Below are positions 6,306 to 15,661 of a stretch of DNA of 64,000 bases, piece after piece. Numbering within the stretch: the stretch's first letter is position 1; every line of letters begins with the position of its first letter. The position numbers and the translations under genes were made by a program. The DNA comes from Ardenticatenaceae bacterium. GTDB lineage: Bacteria > Chloroflexota > Anaerolineae > Promineifilales > Promineifilaceae. Location: positions 248,001 through 312,000 of the forward strand of contig JACKCB010000002.1 of NCBI GenBank assembly GCA_020634235.1. Direction: 5' to 3'. The notes beneath the pieces are model-generated. The model ran no database searches and had not been told where the DNA came from. It was given only the letters and a program-made list of their open reading frames with translations.

Positions 6306-9284
6306 ATGTCCGACTATCCCTATGCTGAACTGGCCATCAACGTCGAGGTGCCCCTGGAAAACACCTTTCACTACTTCGTGCCGGCCGATCTGCGCCCGCG
6401 CTTGCAGCCCGGCCATCTGGTGGAAGTAGCCTTTGGCCCGCGACTGGCCCAGGGCATTGTCCTGCGCCTGGATACCTCGGCCCCGGTGGAAGATACCAAG
6501 CCCATCATCAGCCTGGTCGACCCCCGGCCGGTGCTGCAACCCTGGCAGCTCAACCTGGCCGCCTGGCTTAGCGAGAAGTACCTGGCCCCGCTCAACGCCT
6601 GCCTGCGCCTCATGCTGCCCCCCGGCCTCACCCGCTGGGCCGACTTCACCCTGGCCCTCAGCCCGGCCTGGAAAGGCACCGGCCGGGTCACCGACCTCCA
6701 GCGCGCCATCATCGACCTGGTCGAAAACCGCGGCGACCTGCGCGGCCGGCAGCTAGAGCGCGCCCTCAAAAAAGCCGCGCAGGCCAGCGGCCAAAAACCA
6801 CCCGCCAAAAGCAAATGGCAGTCCGCCGTCAACCAACTGGTGCGACGCGACATCCTCATCAAGGGCAGCCTGCTCGACCCACCCCGCATCCGGCCCCAAA
6901 CCATCCGCTACGCCGAGCTAATCGGCGGTCCCGCAGCCATCCTGGCCGCGGCCAACCAGCTTGGCCGGGCCAACAAACAGGCCGACATACTCTACTACCT
7001 GGTCCACAACCCCGACCCGCTGCCCAAGCTGGCCGAGGTGCTGGCCGCCAGCGGGGGCCAGGATAAACACCTGGCCGCGCTGGCAGCTGAGGGGTTGGTC
7101 GCCATAACCACCGCCGAGTGCATTGTCACCCCGGCCGGGACCTGGAACAATGCCCCGGCCAACCTGCAAGCGTGGCGCGGCCAACTGCCCACCACCAGCC
7201 ACCGCCTGCCCGCCGCCATCCTGGCCAGCCTGCAAGCCGCCCACCTGGTCGAGCTGATCGAAACGCCGGCCACCGTCAGCCTGGCCGTCCCCCCCCGCAT
7301 CGCCACGAACCATATCTTCCGTCTGCGCCAGGGCACCACCTACCAACAAATCCTGCAAATGCTGGCCGACGCCGCCCAGCCGGTCTCCCTCAGCGAGATT
7401 TACGCCAGCACCAGCGCCAACCTGAAGCACCTGCGCAAACTGGAAAAGCTGGAGCTAATCCGCTTTGGCGCACAGGCGGTCTGGCGTGACCCGCTGGCCG
7501 ACCGCGATTTCGTGCCCGCCAGCGCCCCCACCCTCACCCATGACCAGGCCCGCGTCTGGGGGCGCGTCAAGCTGGCCATGTTAGGCATCTCCGAAGACGC
7601 CACCGACACTGAAACCATGGCCGATCTGGAAGATGAACCAGCCCCTGCCCCACCCCGGCCGGTAATGCTCCACGGCGTCACCGGCAGCGGCAAAACAGAA
7701 ATCTACATGCGCGCCATCGAATTTGCCCTACAGCAAGGGCAGCAAGCCGTGGTCCTGGTGCCCGAGATTGCCCTCACCCCGCAAACCGTCCGCCGTTTTG
7801 CCGCGCGCTTCCCCGGCCGGGTAGCCATCCTCCACAGCCGCCTCACCGACGGCGAACGGTACGACACCTGGCGGCGCGCCCGGCAAGGACTGTTCGACAT
7901 CGTCGTCGGGCCGCGCAGCGCCCTCTTCACCCCCTTCGCCAACCCCGGCGTCATCATCGTCGATGAGGAGCACGACAACAGCTACAAGCAGACACCCCCT
8001 GTGCCCCCACCCTACTACCACGCCCGCGACACAGCCATCGCCCTCGGCCAGCAAACCGGGGCCATGGTCATCATGGGCAGCGCCACCCCCGATCTGGTCA
8101 CCTACCACCACGCCCGCGCCGGCCGCTACCAACTCCTGGAACTGCCCAAGCGCGTCATGGGCCATCGCCAGCGCATCGAATCCCAGGCCAGCCGTCTCCA
8201 CGTCACCCCGCGCTACCGGCAAGACGCCGGTGACCCGCAAGACAGCCTCACCATCCCCCTGCCACCGGTGCAAATCGTCGATCTGCGCCAGGAACTGCGC
8301 GCCGGCAACCGCAGCGTCTTCAGCCGCGCCCTGCAAACAGCCCTCACCGAAACCCTGGCCCGCCAGGAGCAGGCCATCCTCTTCCTCAACCGGCGCGGCA
8401 CGGCCACCTTCATCCTCTGCCGCGACTGCGGCCACGTGCTGCGCTGCCCCCGCTGCGACGTGCCCCTCACCTACCACCGGCCGCGCATGATGCTCACCTG
8501 CCACCACTGCGGCCGCCGGGAAGCACCGCACCAGGAATGCCCCAACTGCGGCTCGCGGCGCATCAAATACTTTGGCCTGGGCACCGAAGAGCTGGAAGAG
8601 CTGGTGCAGCAGCAGTGGCCAGAGGCGCGCATTGTACGCTGGGACAGGGACACCACCGCCGGCCGGGACACGCACGAACAACTCCTGGCCAGCTTCATCA
8701 ACCAGGAAGCCGACGTACTGGTGGGCACGCAGATGATTGCCAAAGGGCTGGACCTGCCCCTGGTCACCCTGGTCGGCGTTATCTCCGCCGATGTCTCCCT
8801 GGGGCTGCCCGATATGCAAACCGGCGAGCGCACCTTCCAGGTCCTCACCCAGGTCGCCGGCCGGGCCGGCCGGGGGCTGTTGGGCGGGCAAGTCATCATC
8901 CAAACCTACCAGCCAGAGCATTATGCCATTCAAGCCGCCGCCGAACACGACTACACCAGCTTCTACCTGGAGGAAATTCGCTTCCGCACCCGGCACAACT
9001 TGCCCCCCTTCCGGCGTCTGGCCCGGCTGCTCATCAGCGACCCGGTCAATGAGCGTGCCCAGCGCGCCGCCGAAGAGATGACCCGCGCCCTGCGCCTGCA
9101 CATCCGCGAAAAAGCGCTGGGAGCCACCGAACTCCTCGGCCCAACCCCCCCCTTCTTCAGCCGCATCGATGGGCGTTACCGCTGGCAAATCATCCTGCGC
9201 TCCCCCGATCCTAACCGGCTGCTGGCCGGCTTTTCCATCCCGCGCCCCTGGATTGTGGACATCGACCCGGTGAGTACGCTTTGA
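6306..9284 (+). CDS. priA: Primosomal protein N' (replication restart helicase PriA)
   Basis: PriA recognises stalled replication forks and reloads the replicative helicase. The 992-residue product has the N-terminal fork-binding domain (residues 1-110), Walker A GVTGSGKTEIY (about 457), a DEEH box (about 551), helicase motif III GSATPD, and an eight-Cys zinc region (about 703-750) in which the pairs CxxC are all present. Motifs GTQMIAKGLD and QVAGRAGRG complete the SF2 helicase. It is longer than E. coli PriA (732) because of an expanded region between residues about 120 and 430. The start is the ATG with the -10 box 6 bases upstream; 28 upstream in-frame codons are rejected. Confidence 0.95.
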   Translation: MSDYPYAELAINVEVPLENTFHYFVPADLRPRLQPGHLVEVAFGPRLAQGIVLRLDTSAPVEDTKPIISLVDPRPVLQPWQLNLAAWLSEKYLAPLNACLRLMLPPGLTRWADFTLALSPAWKGTGRVTDLQRAIIDLVENRGDLRGRQLERALKKAAQASGQKPPAKSKWQSAVNQLVRRDILIKGSLLDPPRIRPQTIRYAELIGGPAAILAAANQLGRANKQADILYYLVHNPDPLPKLAEVLAASGGQDKHLAALAAEGLVAITTAECIVTPAGTWNNAPANLQAWRGQLPTTSHRLPAAILASLQAAHLVELIETPATVSLAVPPRIATNHIFRLRQGTTYQQILQMLADAAQPVSLSEIYASTSANLKHLRKLEKLELIRFGAQAVWRDPLADRDFVPASAPTLTHDQARVWGRVKLAMLGISEDATDTETMADLEDEPAPAPPRPVMLHGVTGSGKTEIYMRAIEFALQQGQQAVVLVPEIALTPQTVRRFAARFPGRVAILHSRLTDGERYDTWRRARQGLFDIVVGPRSALFTPFANPGVIIVDEEHDNSYKQTPPVPPPYYHARDTAIALGQQTGAMVIMGSATPDLVTYHHARAGRYQLLELPKRVMGHRQRIESQASRLHVTPRYRQDAGDPQDSLTIPLPPVQIVDLRQELRAGNRSVFSRALQTALTETLARQEQAILFLNRRGTATFILCRDCGHVLRCPRCDVPLTYHRPRMMLTCHHCGRREAPHQECPNCGSRRIKYFGLGTEELEELVQQQWPEARIVRWDRDTTAGRDTHEQLLASFINQEADVLVGTQMIAKGLDLPLVTLVGVISADVSLGLPDMQTGERTFQVLTQVAGRAGRGLLGGQVIIQTYQPEHYAIQAAAEHDYTSFYLEEIRFRTRHNLPPFRRLARLLISDPVNERAQRAAEEMTRALRLHIREKALGATELLGPTPPFFSRIDGRYRWQIILRSPDPNRLLAGFSIPRPWIVDIDPVSTL

Positions 9285-9342
9285 GGGTGGCCAGTTTGGG
9301 CTACAATTGCCCCTGAAATCCAGGGCAAGGAGGGCAGGATTG

Positions 9343-9891
9343 ATGCCTATCATTAGAGAATCAGACGTCATTGCCGGCGTCTACATTGTGGAATTGACCG
9401 CTCATGCCGATAATCGCGGCTGGTTCATGGAAACCTTTCGCAAGGAGTGGTTTCCGCAGCGCAGTTGGCAGCAGGTGCAGACCAACCGCTCCGAATCGCG
9501 CGCCGGCGTGCTGCGCGGCCTGCATTACCACCACCACCAGGTCGATTACTGGCACGTGATCCACGGGGAGATTCGGGCGGGGCTGGTAGACCTCCGGCCG
9601 GGGTCCCCCACCTTCGAGCGCGGCCAGATTGTGCCCATGGGCAACAGCCACCCATTGGGGCTGTTCATCCCCGTGGGCGTGGCCCACGGCTTCGCCGCCC
9701 TCACCAACGTTACCCTGACCTACATTGTGGACAACTACTTCGACGGGAGCGACGAGTATGGCGTGGCCTGGAACGACCCGGCCGTGGGGCTGGATTGGGG
9801 GCTAACCGAACCGCAGCTATCGCCCCGCGATGCCGGCAATCCACGCCTGCACGAGATCCCCCTGGCCAGCCGCCCCCCTTACCGCCCCTGA
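9343..9891 (+). CDS. rfbC: dTDP-4-dehydrorhamnose 3,5-epimerase family protein
   Basis: This 182-residue cupin-fold protein matches the RmlC family: RGLHYHHHQ (catalytic His region), the VIHGEI strand, FIPVGVAHGF and the YIVDNYFD segment. RmlC converts dTDP-4-keto-6-deoxyglucose to its L-lyxo epimer on the way to dTDP-L-rhamnose. No other rml genes are adjacent, so it could act on another nucleotide sugar. The catalytic stretch has HYHHHQ where many family members read LHYQ. An AAGGAGGGC Shine-Dalgarno fixes the start at 9343. Confidence 0.85.
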   Translation: MPIIRESDVIAGVYIVELTAHADNRGWFMETFRKEWFPQRSWQQVQTNRSESRAGVLRGLHYHHHQVDYWHVIHGEIRAGLVDLRPGSPTFERGQIVPMGNSHPLGLFIPVGVAHGFAALTNVTLTYIVDNYFDGSDEYGVAWNDPAVGLDWGLTEPQLSPRDAGNPRLHEIPLASRPPYRP

Positions 9892-9992
9892 GTGAGTGTC
9901 CAAAAACAACTCCCCTTTTTTGTTTGTAGTAACCGCTTTAGCGGTCTGGGCGGCTGAAGCCGCTACTACAAGCTGATTTCTGGACGCTTACT
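9891..9992. mobile_element. MITE/REP-like palindromic element, about 102 bp
   Basis: Imperfect terminal inverted repeats (AGTGAGTGTCCAAAA at the left, matching 12 of 15 with the right end at 9978-9992) flank a 44-bp inner palindrome. The inner part (9926-9969) consists of two hairpins, ACCGCTTTAGCGGT and GGCGGCTGAAGCCGCC-like, bounded by GTAGT/ACTAC. It begins in the stop codon of the epimerase gene. No transposase is present, so it would be non-autonomous. Confidence 0.5.
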
Positions 9993-10019
9993 AAGCCCGG
10001 CCCAAAACCTACTGCCGCC

Positions 10020-10412
10020 CTAGAAAGCGGCCAGCCAGCCCTGCAGCCGGGCCAGCAGCGGCGGCCCCAAAAGCAGCAGGCCAATCAACACCGCGCCCAG
10101 CGCACCGATGAGGACGGCAGCGGCGGCCACATCTTTGGCCACCTTGGCCAGCGGATGGGGCTGGGGCATAGTCAGGTCAACCACCGCTTCGATGGCCGTG
10201 TTCATGAATTCGGCCATCCAGACAGCCATCATGGTCAGGATAATGACCGCCCAATCCCGGCCGGGTAGCCCCAGCCACAACCCCACCCCCAAAACCAGCA
10301 CACTGATAACCGCATGAATCCAGGCGTTGGGCTGCGTGCGCAGCACATGCCACCAACCCTCAAGCGCGTACTGAAAACTCTTAGCTCGACGCCGCAAACT
10401 CACCTGGCTCAC
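10020..10412 (-). CDS. dgkA: Diacylglycerol/undecaprenol kinase family protein
   Basis: This 130-residue integral membrane kinase of the DgkA type has three hydrophobic helices and the family motifs EFMNTAIEAVVDL and KVAKDVAAAAVL, which contribute the catalytic Glu and nucleotide contacts. Gram-positive-type members phosphorylate undecaprenol. It begins with GTG directly after the ybeY stop codon, and is third in the pgpH-ybeY-dgkA operon, an order also known in Firmicutes. Confidence 0.88.
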   Translation of the reverse strand: MSQVSLRRRAKSFQYALEGWWHVLRTQPNAWIHAVISVLVLGVGLWLGLPGRDWAVIILTMMAVWMAEFMNTAIEAVVDLTMPQPHPLAKVAKDVAAAAVLIGALGAVLIGLLLLGPPLLARLQGWLAAF

Positions 10413-10898
10413 CTACGCCTGGTCATCCTCTTCTGCCAGCGGGAATTTGTTCGGGTCTACCCCCAGCTGCCGCAGAACCGCCCCCTGCGCTTGCCACATC
10501 ACCGCCCTTTCATCTGCATCACCATGGTCGTGGCCCAACAGGTGCAACACGCCATGCACCGTCAGCAGCAGCAGCTCGTCGGCCAGCGCATGGCCGGCGG
10601 CGGCCGCCTGGCGCTGGGCGGTGGGCACCGAAATAGCAATATCCCCCAGGTAGCCGGGCAGGCCCGGGATAGGCTCATCCCCGGCCGGGAAGCTCAACAC
10701 ATCCGTCGGTTTATCATAGCCGCGAAAATCCCGGTTTAGCTGCTGCAGCTGCGCGTCATCCGTCAGCAGTAGCGAGACCCCGGCCGGGGGCTGGACCCCC
10801 TCATACTGCAACACCGCCACCACCGCCTGCTGCAGCGCGGCCACGGCCAGCACCGGTTCTTCCACCACCACATCAACCTCAATCTCGTACTCGCTCAT
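10413..10898 (-). CDS. ybeY: Endoribonuclease YbeY (16S rRNA maturation)
   Basis: This 161-residue zinc metalloprotein has the diagnostic HGVLHLLGHDH motif (HGxxHLxGHDH), which binds one Zn, at residues about 113-123. YbeY takes part in 16S rRNA 3'-end maturation and ribosome quality control. Its ATG overlaps the TGA of pgpH by 4 bases (ATGA), so the two are translationally coupled. Confidence 0.93.
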   Translation of the reverse strand: MSEYEIEVDVVVEEPVLAVAALQQAVVAVLQYEGVQPPAGVSLLLTDDAQLQQLNRDFRGYDKPTDVLSFPAGDEPIPGLPGYLGDIAISVPTAQRQAAAAGHALADELLLLTVHGVLHLLGHDHGDADERAVMWQAQGAVLRQLGVDPNKFPLAEEDDQA

Positions 10899-13135
10899 GT
10901 AGGCTCTCCCGGCACCGCTGGCGTAGGGGTTACTGCCGGGCGCACATTGGTCACAGACACGGCCAGGGGGGCCGGTGGGCCGGCAGCGATCTCCGGCCGG
11001 GGTGCGGGCAGCGCAGCCGGTGGAGTCGCCGCCGGCTCCTCCATCAGCTCCTCATTACCCGGGTAGCGCACCCGCACATGGAAACGCCCCTTCAACGTCT
11101 CCACAAACGAGGCTTTCAACTGCTTGATATCGCCCAAAGTCAGGCCGGAGTTATCCAACTGGCCATCCTTCAGGTGGTCATCCACCAGCTTACTCACCAA
11201 CCGCACAATCTCCTCTTCCGTATTGGGCCGCAGGGCGGTAGCCGCCGCATCCACCGAATCGGCCAGAGCCACAATGCCCGTTTCCCGCGAACGCGGCCGG
11301 GGGCCACGATAGCGAAAGCGGCTCTTATCCACCGCCTCTTCGTTGCCCCCCGCCTGCTCCAACGCATTCATATAAAAGACATAGACCAGCCGGTTGCCAT
11401 GATGCTCAGCAATGAAATCCTGAATACGATTGGGCAGCCGATATTTGCGCGCCATCTCCATACCATCCGAAACATGGCTGATGATGATCCGCGCACTCAC
11501 CTGCGGCGAAAGCGCATCGTGCGGATTCACCCCCTCTTGATTCTCGGTGAAGAAGGGTGGCCGGTTCATCTTGCCAATGTCATGATAAAAAGCCCCCACG
11601 CGCACCAGCGTACTGTTGGCCTGAATCCGCTCTGCCGCCTGCTCGGCCAGGTTGGCCACCATAATACTGTGGTGATACGTCCCCGGCGCGCGGCGCAGCA
11701 GCTCCTTCAGCAGCGGATGGTCCAGCCGGGACAACTCCTGAAGCTGCAAGATGGTCAGCGTGCCAAACAACCCGCCAGCAATGTAGAAGCCGCCCAGGGT
11801 AACGCCGGTGGAAATCAGCAGCCCATTCACCAGGCCAAAGGCCAGCAGTTGGACCAACTCCACCGTATCGGTATATTGAAAATAGCGGAACAACAGAACA
11901 ACCACCATGTTGGTCAGTGCCGCCAGCATCCCGGCCCGGAAAAAGGCAATTATCCGGCCGGCGTCGCGCAGCGTCAGCACCGCAAACAACGGCCCCACGG
12001 CACAATACACCGCAATCTCCAACGACTGCTGGTTGGTATACCCCAGCAGCCCGGCAATCACCACGGTAGTAAATAGAGAGAAGCGCACGTCAAAGATAGT
12101 GGTGAGCAGCATGGCCAAAGCCGCGGCCGGGAAGAGGAAAATAATCTGGCCACGGGGCAGCACCATCAGCTTGGCCACCAACACAAAGACGAAGAGGAGC
12201 ACTCCCAAAACAAACAGATACTGGGTAGCGTCGGGGCGCAGCAGCCAAAAACGCTGCCAATACAGGGTAATCAGGCTCACGGCCAGCAGCGAAGCGGTGA
12301 AGATACGGCCAACTTCCGGCCAGCTAACCTGGGGCTGCAGCAACCCCAGCTTGGAAAGCATCTCCATATGTTCAGCGGTGACAATCTCGCCCACACGCAC
12401 AATGCGCTGTCCTTGCGTGATGGTGACACGCTGCGGCTCTACGGCATCAGCCACCTCTTCGCGCCGGGCGTTGGTAGCCGCCTCGTCAAAAAAGGAGTTG
12501 GGCACAATGAGGTCCGACGCCAGAAAGGTGACGACCGCCTCTTGCTGAGGGCTCAAATTGATGCTGACCCTGGTGCGTACGGAGCTGCGAGCCGCCTCCA
12601 ACGAGGCGGGGTTGTCCCGGATTTCATTGCGCAGCACATCGTCTACGATGTTTAGCACATCGGCCTTCACCGTGTTCCATTCGGTATTGGAAAGGCCAAT
12701 AATTTGGGTGGCAATCTCTTCGGGCATGGGCAAGACTTCGATGGCCACCAGGTAGCGGATCTTCGTGAGTTCGTCCGCCAGCACGTCGGCCCGCACCACA
12801 TCGATGTAGTTGAACAAAGCCTGGGTCTGGTTAATCTGCGTGCGCAAAACGCTCAGGTCGGTGCCGGTGTAGATGTCCGGCACGGTAGCCATGGCCTGGT
12901 CCTGGGCTTTCTTGGTATTGACTTCACTGACGTAGGAGGTGGAGTAAGGGGCGAGAATGTCCTGCTCCGCCGGTTCGCCCAGGGCCACAGAGATGGTTGA
13001 ACCCAGCACGAGGTTGAAGGAGAAAACCAGGGTGAAGAGCAGCGTCAGGCTGATGGTGAAAATCCACAGCCTGAACTGGTGTGCAACCTGCTGGATGCGA
13101 CTGCCTGCCAGGTTGTTCTGCTCTGGTGTGCTCAT
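10895..13135 (-). CDS. pgpH: PgpH-type HD-domain cyclic-di-AMP phosphodiesterase (7TMR-HD)
   Basis: This 746-residue protein has an N-terminal TM helix, an extracytoplasmic domain (about 60-280), seven closely spaced TM helices (about 285-465) and a cytosolic HD domain. The metal-binding pattern is visible: TYHHSIMV (about 486), YHDIGK (about 518), ISHVSDG and EHHG. Family members hydrolyse c-di-AMP to pApA and control potassium and envelope homeostasis. The C-terminal tail is Pro/Ala-rich and disordered. The start is taken at ATG 13135; the only upstream in-frame start is a TTG. Confidence 0.88.
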   Translation of the reverse strand: MSTPEQNNLAGSRIQQVAHQFRLWIFTISLTLLFTLVFSFNLVLGSTISVALGEPAEQDILAPYSTSYVSEVNTKKAQDQAMATVPDIYTGTDLSVLRTQINQTQALFNYIDVVRADVLADELTKIRYLVAIEVLPMPEEIATQIIGLSNTEWNTVKADVLNIVDDVLRNEIRDNPASLEAARSSVRTRVSINLSPQQEAVVTFLASDLIVPNSFFDEAATNARREEVADAVEPQRVTITQGQRIVRVGEIVTAEHMEMLSKLGLLQPQVSWPEVGRIFTASLLAVSLITLYWQRFWLLRPDATQYLFVLGVLLFVFVLVAKLMVLPRGQIIFLFPAAALAMLLTTIFDVRFSLFTTVVIAGLLGYTNQQSLEIAVYCAVGPLFAVLTLRDAGRIIAFFRAGMLAALTNMVVVLLFRYFQYTDTVELVQLLAFGLVNGLLISTGVTLGGFYIAGGLFGTLTILQLQELSRLDHPLLKELLRRAPGTYHHSIMVANLAEQAAERIQANSTLVRVGAFYHDIGKMNRPPFFTENQEGVNPHDALSPQVSARIIISHVSDGMEMARKYRLPNRIQDFIAEHHGNRLVYVFYMNALEQAGGNEEAVDKSRFRYRGPRPRSRETGIVALADSVDAAATALRPNTEEEIVRLVSKLVDDHLKDGQLDNSGLTLGDIKQLKASFVETLKGRFHVRVRYPGNEELMEEPAATPPAALPAPRPEIAAGPPAPLAVSVTNVRPAVTPTPAVPGEPT

Positions 13136-13210
13136 AGGTTCAGGTAAGGTCCCCCCGGCCGGGGTCAACTCGTCAGTGTGCAGATCCCGGCCGGGACAGG
13201 CAAACGCGGC

Positions 13211-13660
13211 TTAGCCGTTCTGCAGCAGTTCACGCACCACCTGACTGACCACCTGGCCATCGGCCTGGTCCTTCAGGCGGGCCATCATCTGGCCCATCAC
13301 CCGCCCCATCCCTTTGACATCACTCACGCCCAGCTCGGCAATAACCTGGCGGGCCACCACTTCCACTTCTTCGCGGCTCATCTTCTGCGGCAAATAAGCC
13401 TCAATGATGACCAGTTCCGCCTGTTCCTGGGCGGCCAGGTCGGGCCGGCCCGCCTTTTCGCTGTCGCTGATACTCTCGCGCCGCTGTTTGGCCTGCTTGG
13501 CCAACACCGCCAGCACGCCATCATCATCCAATTCCTGGCCGCCATCCACCTCGGTCTGTTTCACAGCGGCAATCATCATTCGCAAGACATCGCGCCGGCC
13601 GGTATCCTTGCTGCGCATCGCATCCGCCATATCATTTCGTAGTTGTTCTTTCAAGCTCAT
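13211..13660 (-). CDS. yqeY: GatB/YqeY domain protein
   Basis: This 149-residue helical protein has typical YqeY sequence, with an N-terminal LKEQLRNDMADAMRSKD and a C-terminal KGMGRVMG...ADGQVVSQVVRELL. The domain resembles the tRNA-binding tail of GatB, but its own role is not settled. A GGAGG Shine-Dalgarno precedes ATG 13660. It lies 75 bases upstream of pgpH on the same strand and may be the first gene of that operon. The more usual neighbour, rpsU, is absent here. Confidence 0.9.
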   Translation of the reverse strand: MSLKEQLRNDMADAMRSKDTGRRDVLRMMIAAVKQTEVDGGQELDDDGVLAVLAKQAKQRRESISDSEKAGRPDLAAQEQAELVIIEAYLPQKMSREEVEVVARQVIAELGVSDVKGMGRVMGQMMARLKDQADGQVVSQVVRELLQNG

Positions 13661-13723
13661 CGTTCGTGCCTCCGGTCACATTGTAGCATTGCGCCGGTTT
13701 CTGCGCCAAACAGGGCTCCCGGG

Positions 13724-14470
13724 TCAGCCGTTAGCCGCCCGCCAGATGGAGTACAGGTTCAAATCCCCCTCCCGGCCGTCGCTGCGATAATGGTCCACCA
13801 ACTGCAACCCGGCCGGGATCACCAACCCCTCCGTTGTCGCCAAATCAAGCAGGCAAACATAGCGCAGCCCAAAACCACCCCGCTGCCAGGTCAACAGATA
13901 ATCCCCCGGCTCCACGTCATCCGCCGCCAATCCAATCGCCGCCCAATCGGCCACCTTGCGCCGCTGCCGCGGGCTGTCCAGAAACTGCCAGTTGGCCAGC
14001 AGCAGCAGCCCGCCGGGCAGCAAATGCGCTGCCATCTCGGCCACCAGTCGCTGCCGGTTCCCCCGGCCGGGCACATGCTGCAATGTAGACAAACAGGCAA
14101 TAGCCCCAAACGGCCCCAGGTCATCCAGACATCCCGGCCGGGTCAGGTCGCGCCGCCAGAATTGGCCGGCCACGGTCGCCCGGGCCTGGTCCAGCAGCGC
14201 CGCGCTAAAATCAAGCCCCGCATAGGCACTGATCGCCTGCTGCGCCCACAGGTAACGGCCCAGCCGCCCCTCACCGCAGCCCACATCCAGCAGCGCCGGT
14301 CCCGGCCGGGCCAGATACGTGCGCAGCCGGGCAAAACCAGGCTGCGGCGCTTGCCTGCTGCGGGCAAACGGCTCGGCCAGCCGGGCATAAAAGGCCTGGT
14401 TCAGGGCCACCAGTTGCCCGGCCACCGCCGGCGACATCTCCCCGCTGGCTGGCAAATCAGCCTGGCTCAT
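13724..14470 (-). CDS. Class I SAM-dependent methyltransferase
   Basis: This is a 248-residue protein. Motif I is LLDVGCGEGRLGR (about residue 58), followed by GLDFS at the end of strand 2 and a FGAIACLSTLQHVPG segment at motif IV. Later parts (LPGGLLLLANWQF) match generic methyltransferases, and the extended C-terminal strand region (YRSDGREGDLNLYSIWRA) recalls eukaryotic Trm9/ALKBH8-type tRNA methyltransferase ends. That specificity is a guess. It overlaps the 3' end of the small upstream gene by 14 bases, suggesting coupled translation. Confidence 0.78.
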   Translation of the reverse strand: MSQADLPASGEMSPAVAGQLVALNQAFYARLAEPFARSRQAPQPGFARLRTYLARPGPALLDVGCGEGRLGRYLWAQQAISAYAGLDFSAALLDQARATVAGQFWRRDLTRPGCLDDLGPFGAIACLSTLQHVPGRGNRQRLVAEMAAHLLPGGLLLLANWQFLDSPRQRRKVADWAAIGLAADDVEPGDYLLTWQRGGFGLRYVCLLDLATTEGLVIPAGLQLVDHYRSDGREGDLNLYSIWRAANG

Positions 14471-14669
14471 CGTGTGCCTCCGTCCCCGGCCGGGGGCGAA
14501 TCCTACGGCCATTGGTCACAAACCAGCGCCCGCCATCCTCCACCTGCACCCACACCCCCGGATGAGCCTGGGCCACCACCCGGCCGGGGCACCACGCCGC
14601 CCCATCCCATCCCTGCAGCAGAATCTCCACCGGGCAGCCCGGCCGGTACAGCTCAACCAGGCGTTTCAT
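14457..14669 (-). CDS. Small strand-rich protein, 70 residues
   Basis: The short frame from ATG 14669 encodes a basic protein with an alternating pattern (VEILLQGWDGAAWCPGRVVAQ, then GVWVQVEDGGRWFVTNGRRI) that looks like one small beta-barrel of the SH3/Tudor/KOW kind. I do not recognise the family. It sits between the TPR gene and the methyltransferase and overlaps the latter's start by 14 bases, so it is likely part of the same operon and may act with the methyltransferase. It is missed when only long frames are considered. Confidence 0.55.
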   Translation of the reverse strand: MKRLVELYRPGCPVEILLQGWDGAAWCPGRVVAQAHPGVWVQVEDGGRWFVTNGRRIRPRPGTEAHDEPG

Positions 14670-14712
14670 GCGTGGGGCACAGCACATAGCGTGCTGCGTG
14701 TTCCGTCGCCCG

Positions 14713-15636
14713 TCATCCGTAACCCAACGCCCGCAGCCGCGCCAGGCGTTCCGGCTCGTGCCGCTGCAGCCAGGTGTCCTGAGCAAGAACGTCGAAGGCA
14801 CGGGCGAAGTAGGGACGCGCTTCCGCCGGCCGGTCCAGGGCCAGCAGACACTCGCCCAGCTCCTCGTAGGTATACCCCGGCTCGTCGAGCGCCCCGGCCG
14901 GGGCACTCTCATACTCCGCCAGCAATGCCTGCTGTTCAGCCAGCGCCGCCTCGCAGCGCCCCAACGAGCGGAAGGTCCGGGCCACACACCAGCGGGCAAT
15001 GCGGGTTGCTTCCGCATCCCCCTGCGTTTGCCGCCAGGCCAGCGCCTTTTCAAACGTGGCCAGCGCCTCCTCGTAGCGTCCCAAATCGTGCAGCGTCCAG
15101 CCCAGGTTGTTGTAGAGCGCGCCAAACCAACGACGCGCCTGCGGCTGGCTGCTGGCCTCGGCCAGCGCCACCGCCTGTTGATGCCAGGCCAGACGCTCCT
15201 CCAACGGCGCGGCAATGGCCAGCATGTGCACCGCATCCACGGCGTACCCGTCCAACCCCGCCCCCCGGGCCACAGCCAAAGCTTCGGCAAACAGGGGCAG
15301 CGCCCCGGCCGGGTCCCCCGACGAATTCAACGTACGCCCCCGCTCCAGCAAGTAACGAACTCGCACCAGGGCCGGCGCACCATCCTCAAATGGCGCGCTG
15401 TCTTCAAATAGCGCATCGTCCAACGCTGCCGCCACCTGGTCCAGCAGCGCATGCGCCCCTTCATACCGCCCGGTCAGGCTGTGGCAGCGGGCAATCTGGG
15501 TCAGCAGCACCAGCTCATACACCTGGTCGCCAGCCGCCTCCGCCTGCGGCAACAGCGCCCGAAAGCGCGCCTCCGTCTCCAGCGGCCGGTTGTAATCCCA
15601 CAAACTATCGATATCCGGCAGCCCGTTTTCACCCAT
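14713..15636 (-). CDS. Tetratricopeptide-repeat protein
   Basis: This 307-residue soluble protein is composed of helical repeats. Recognisable TPR units include LYNNLGWTLHDLGRYEEALATFEKAL and GYTYEELGECLLALDRPAEARPYFARAF. Such proteins are scaffolds for protein interaction, and the partner here is unknown. The start at 15636 has a good GGGAGG Shine-Dalgarno; an upstream extension of 19 codons overlaps the preceding gene and lacks one. The gene follows the fructosamine-kinase-like gene by 25 bases. Confidence 0.8.
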   Translation of the reverse strand: MGENGLPDIDSLWDYNRPLETEARFRALLPQAEAAGDQVYELVLLTQIARCHSLTGRYEGAHALLDQVAAALDDALFEDSAPFEDGAPALVRVRYLLERGRTLNSSGDPAGALPLFAEALAVARGAGLDGYAVDAVHMLAIAAPLEERLAWHQQAVALAEASSQPQARRWFGALYNNLGWTLHDLGRYEEALATFEKALAWRQTQGDAEATRIARWCVARTFRSLGRCEAALAEQQALLAEYESAPAGALDEPGYTYEELGECLLALDRPAEARPYFARAFDVLAQDTWLQRHEPERLARLRALGYG

Positions 15637-15661
15637 CACCAATCCTCCCATTAGCCGCCCG

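Noticed and set aside
7728..9371. A 547-codon open frame antisense to priA
   Set aside because: It lies wholly over the well-supported priA gene and its flank, lacks any recognisable motif, and is a consequence of high G+C in third positions. Other long antisense frames (for example at 11078-12076, 14472-15665, 20473-21633, 38998-40152) were rejected for the same reason.
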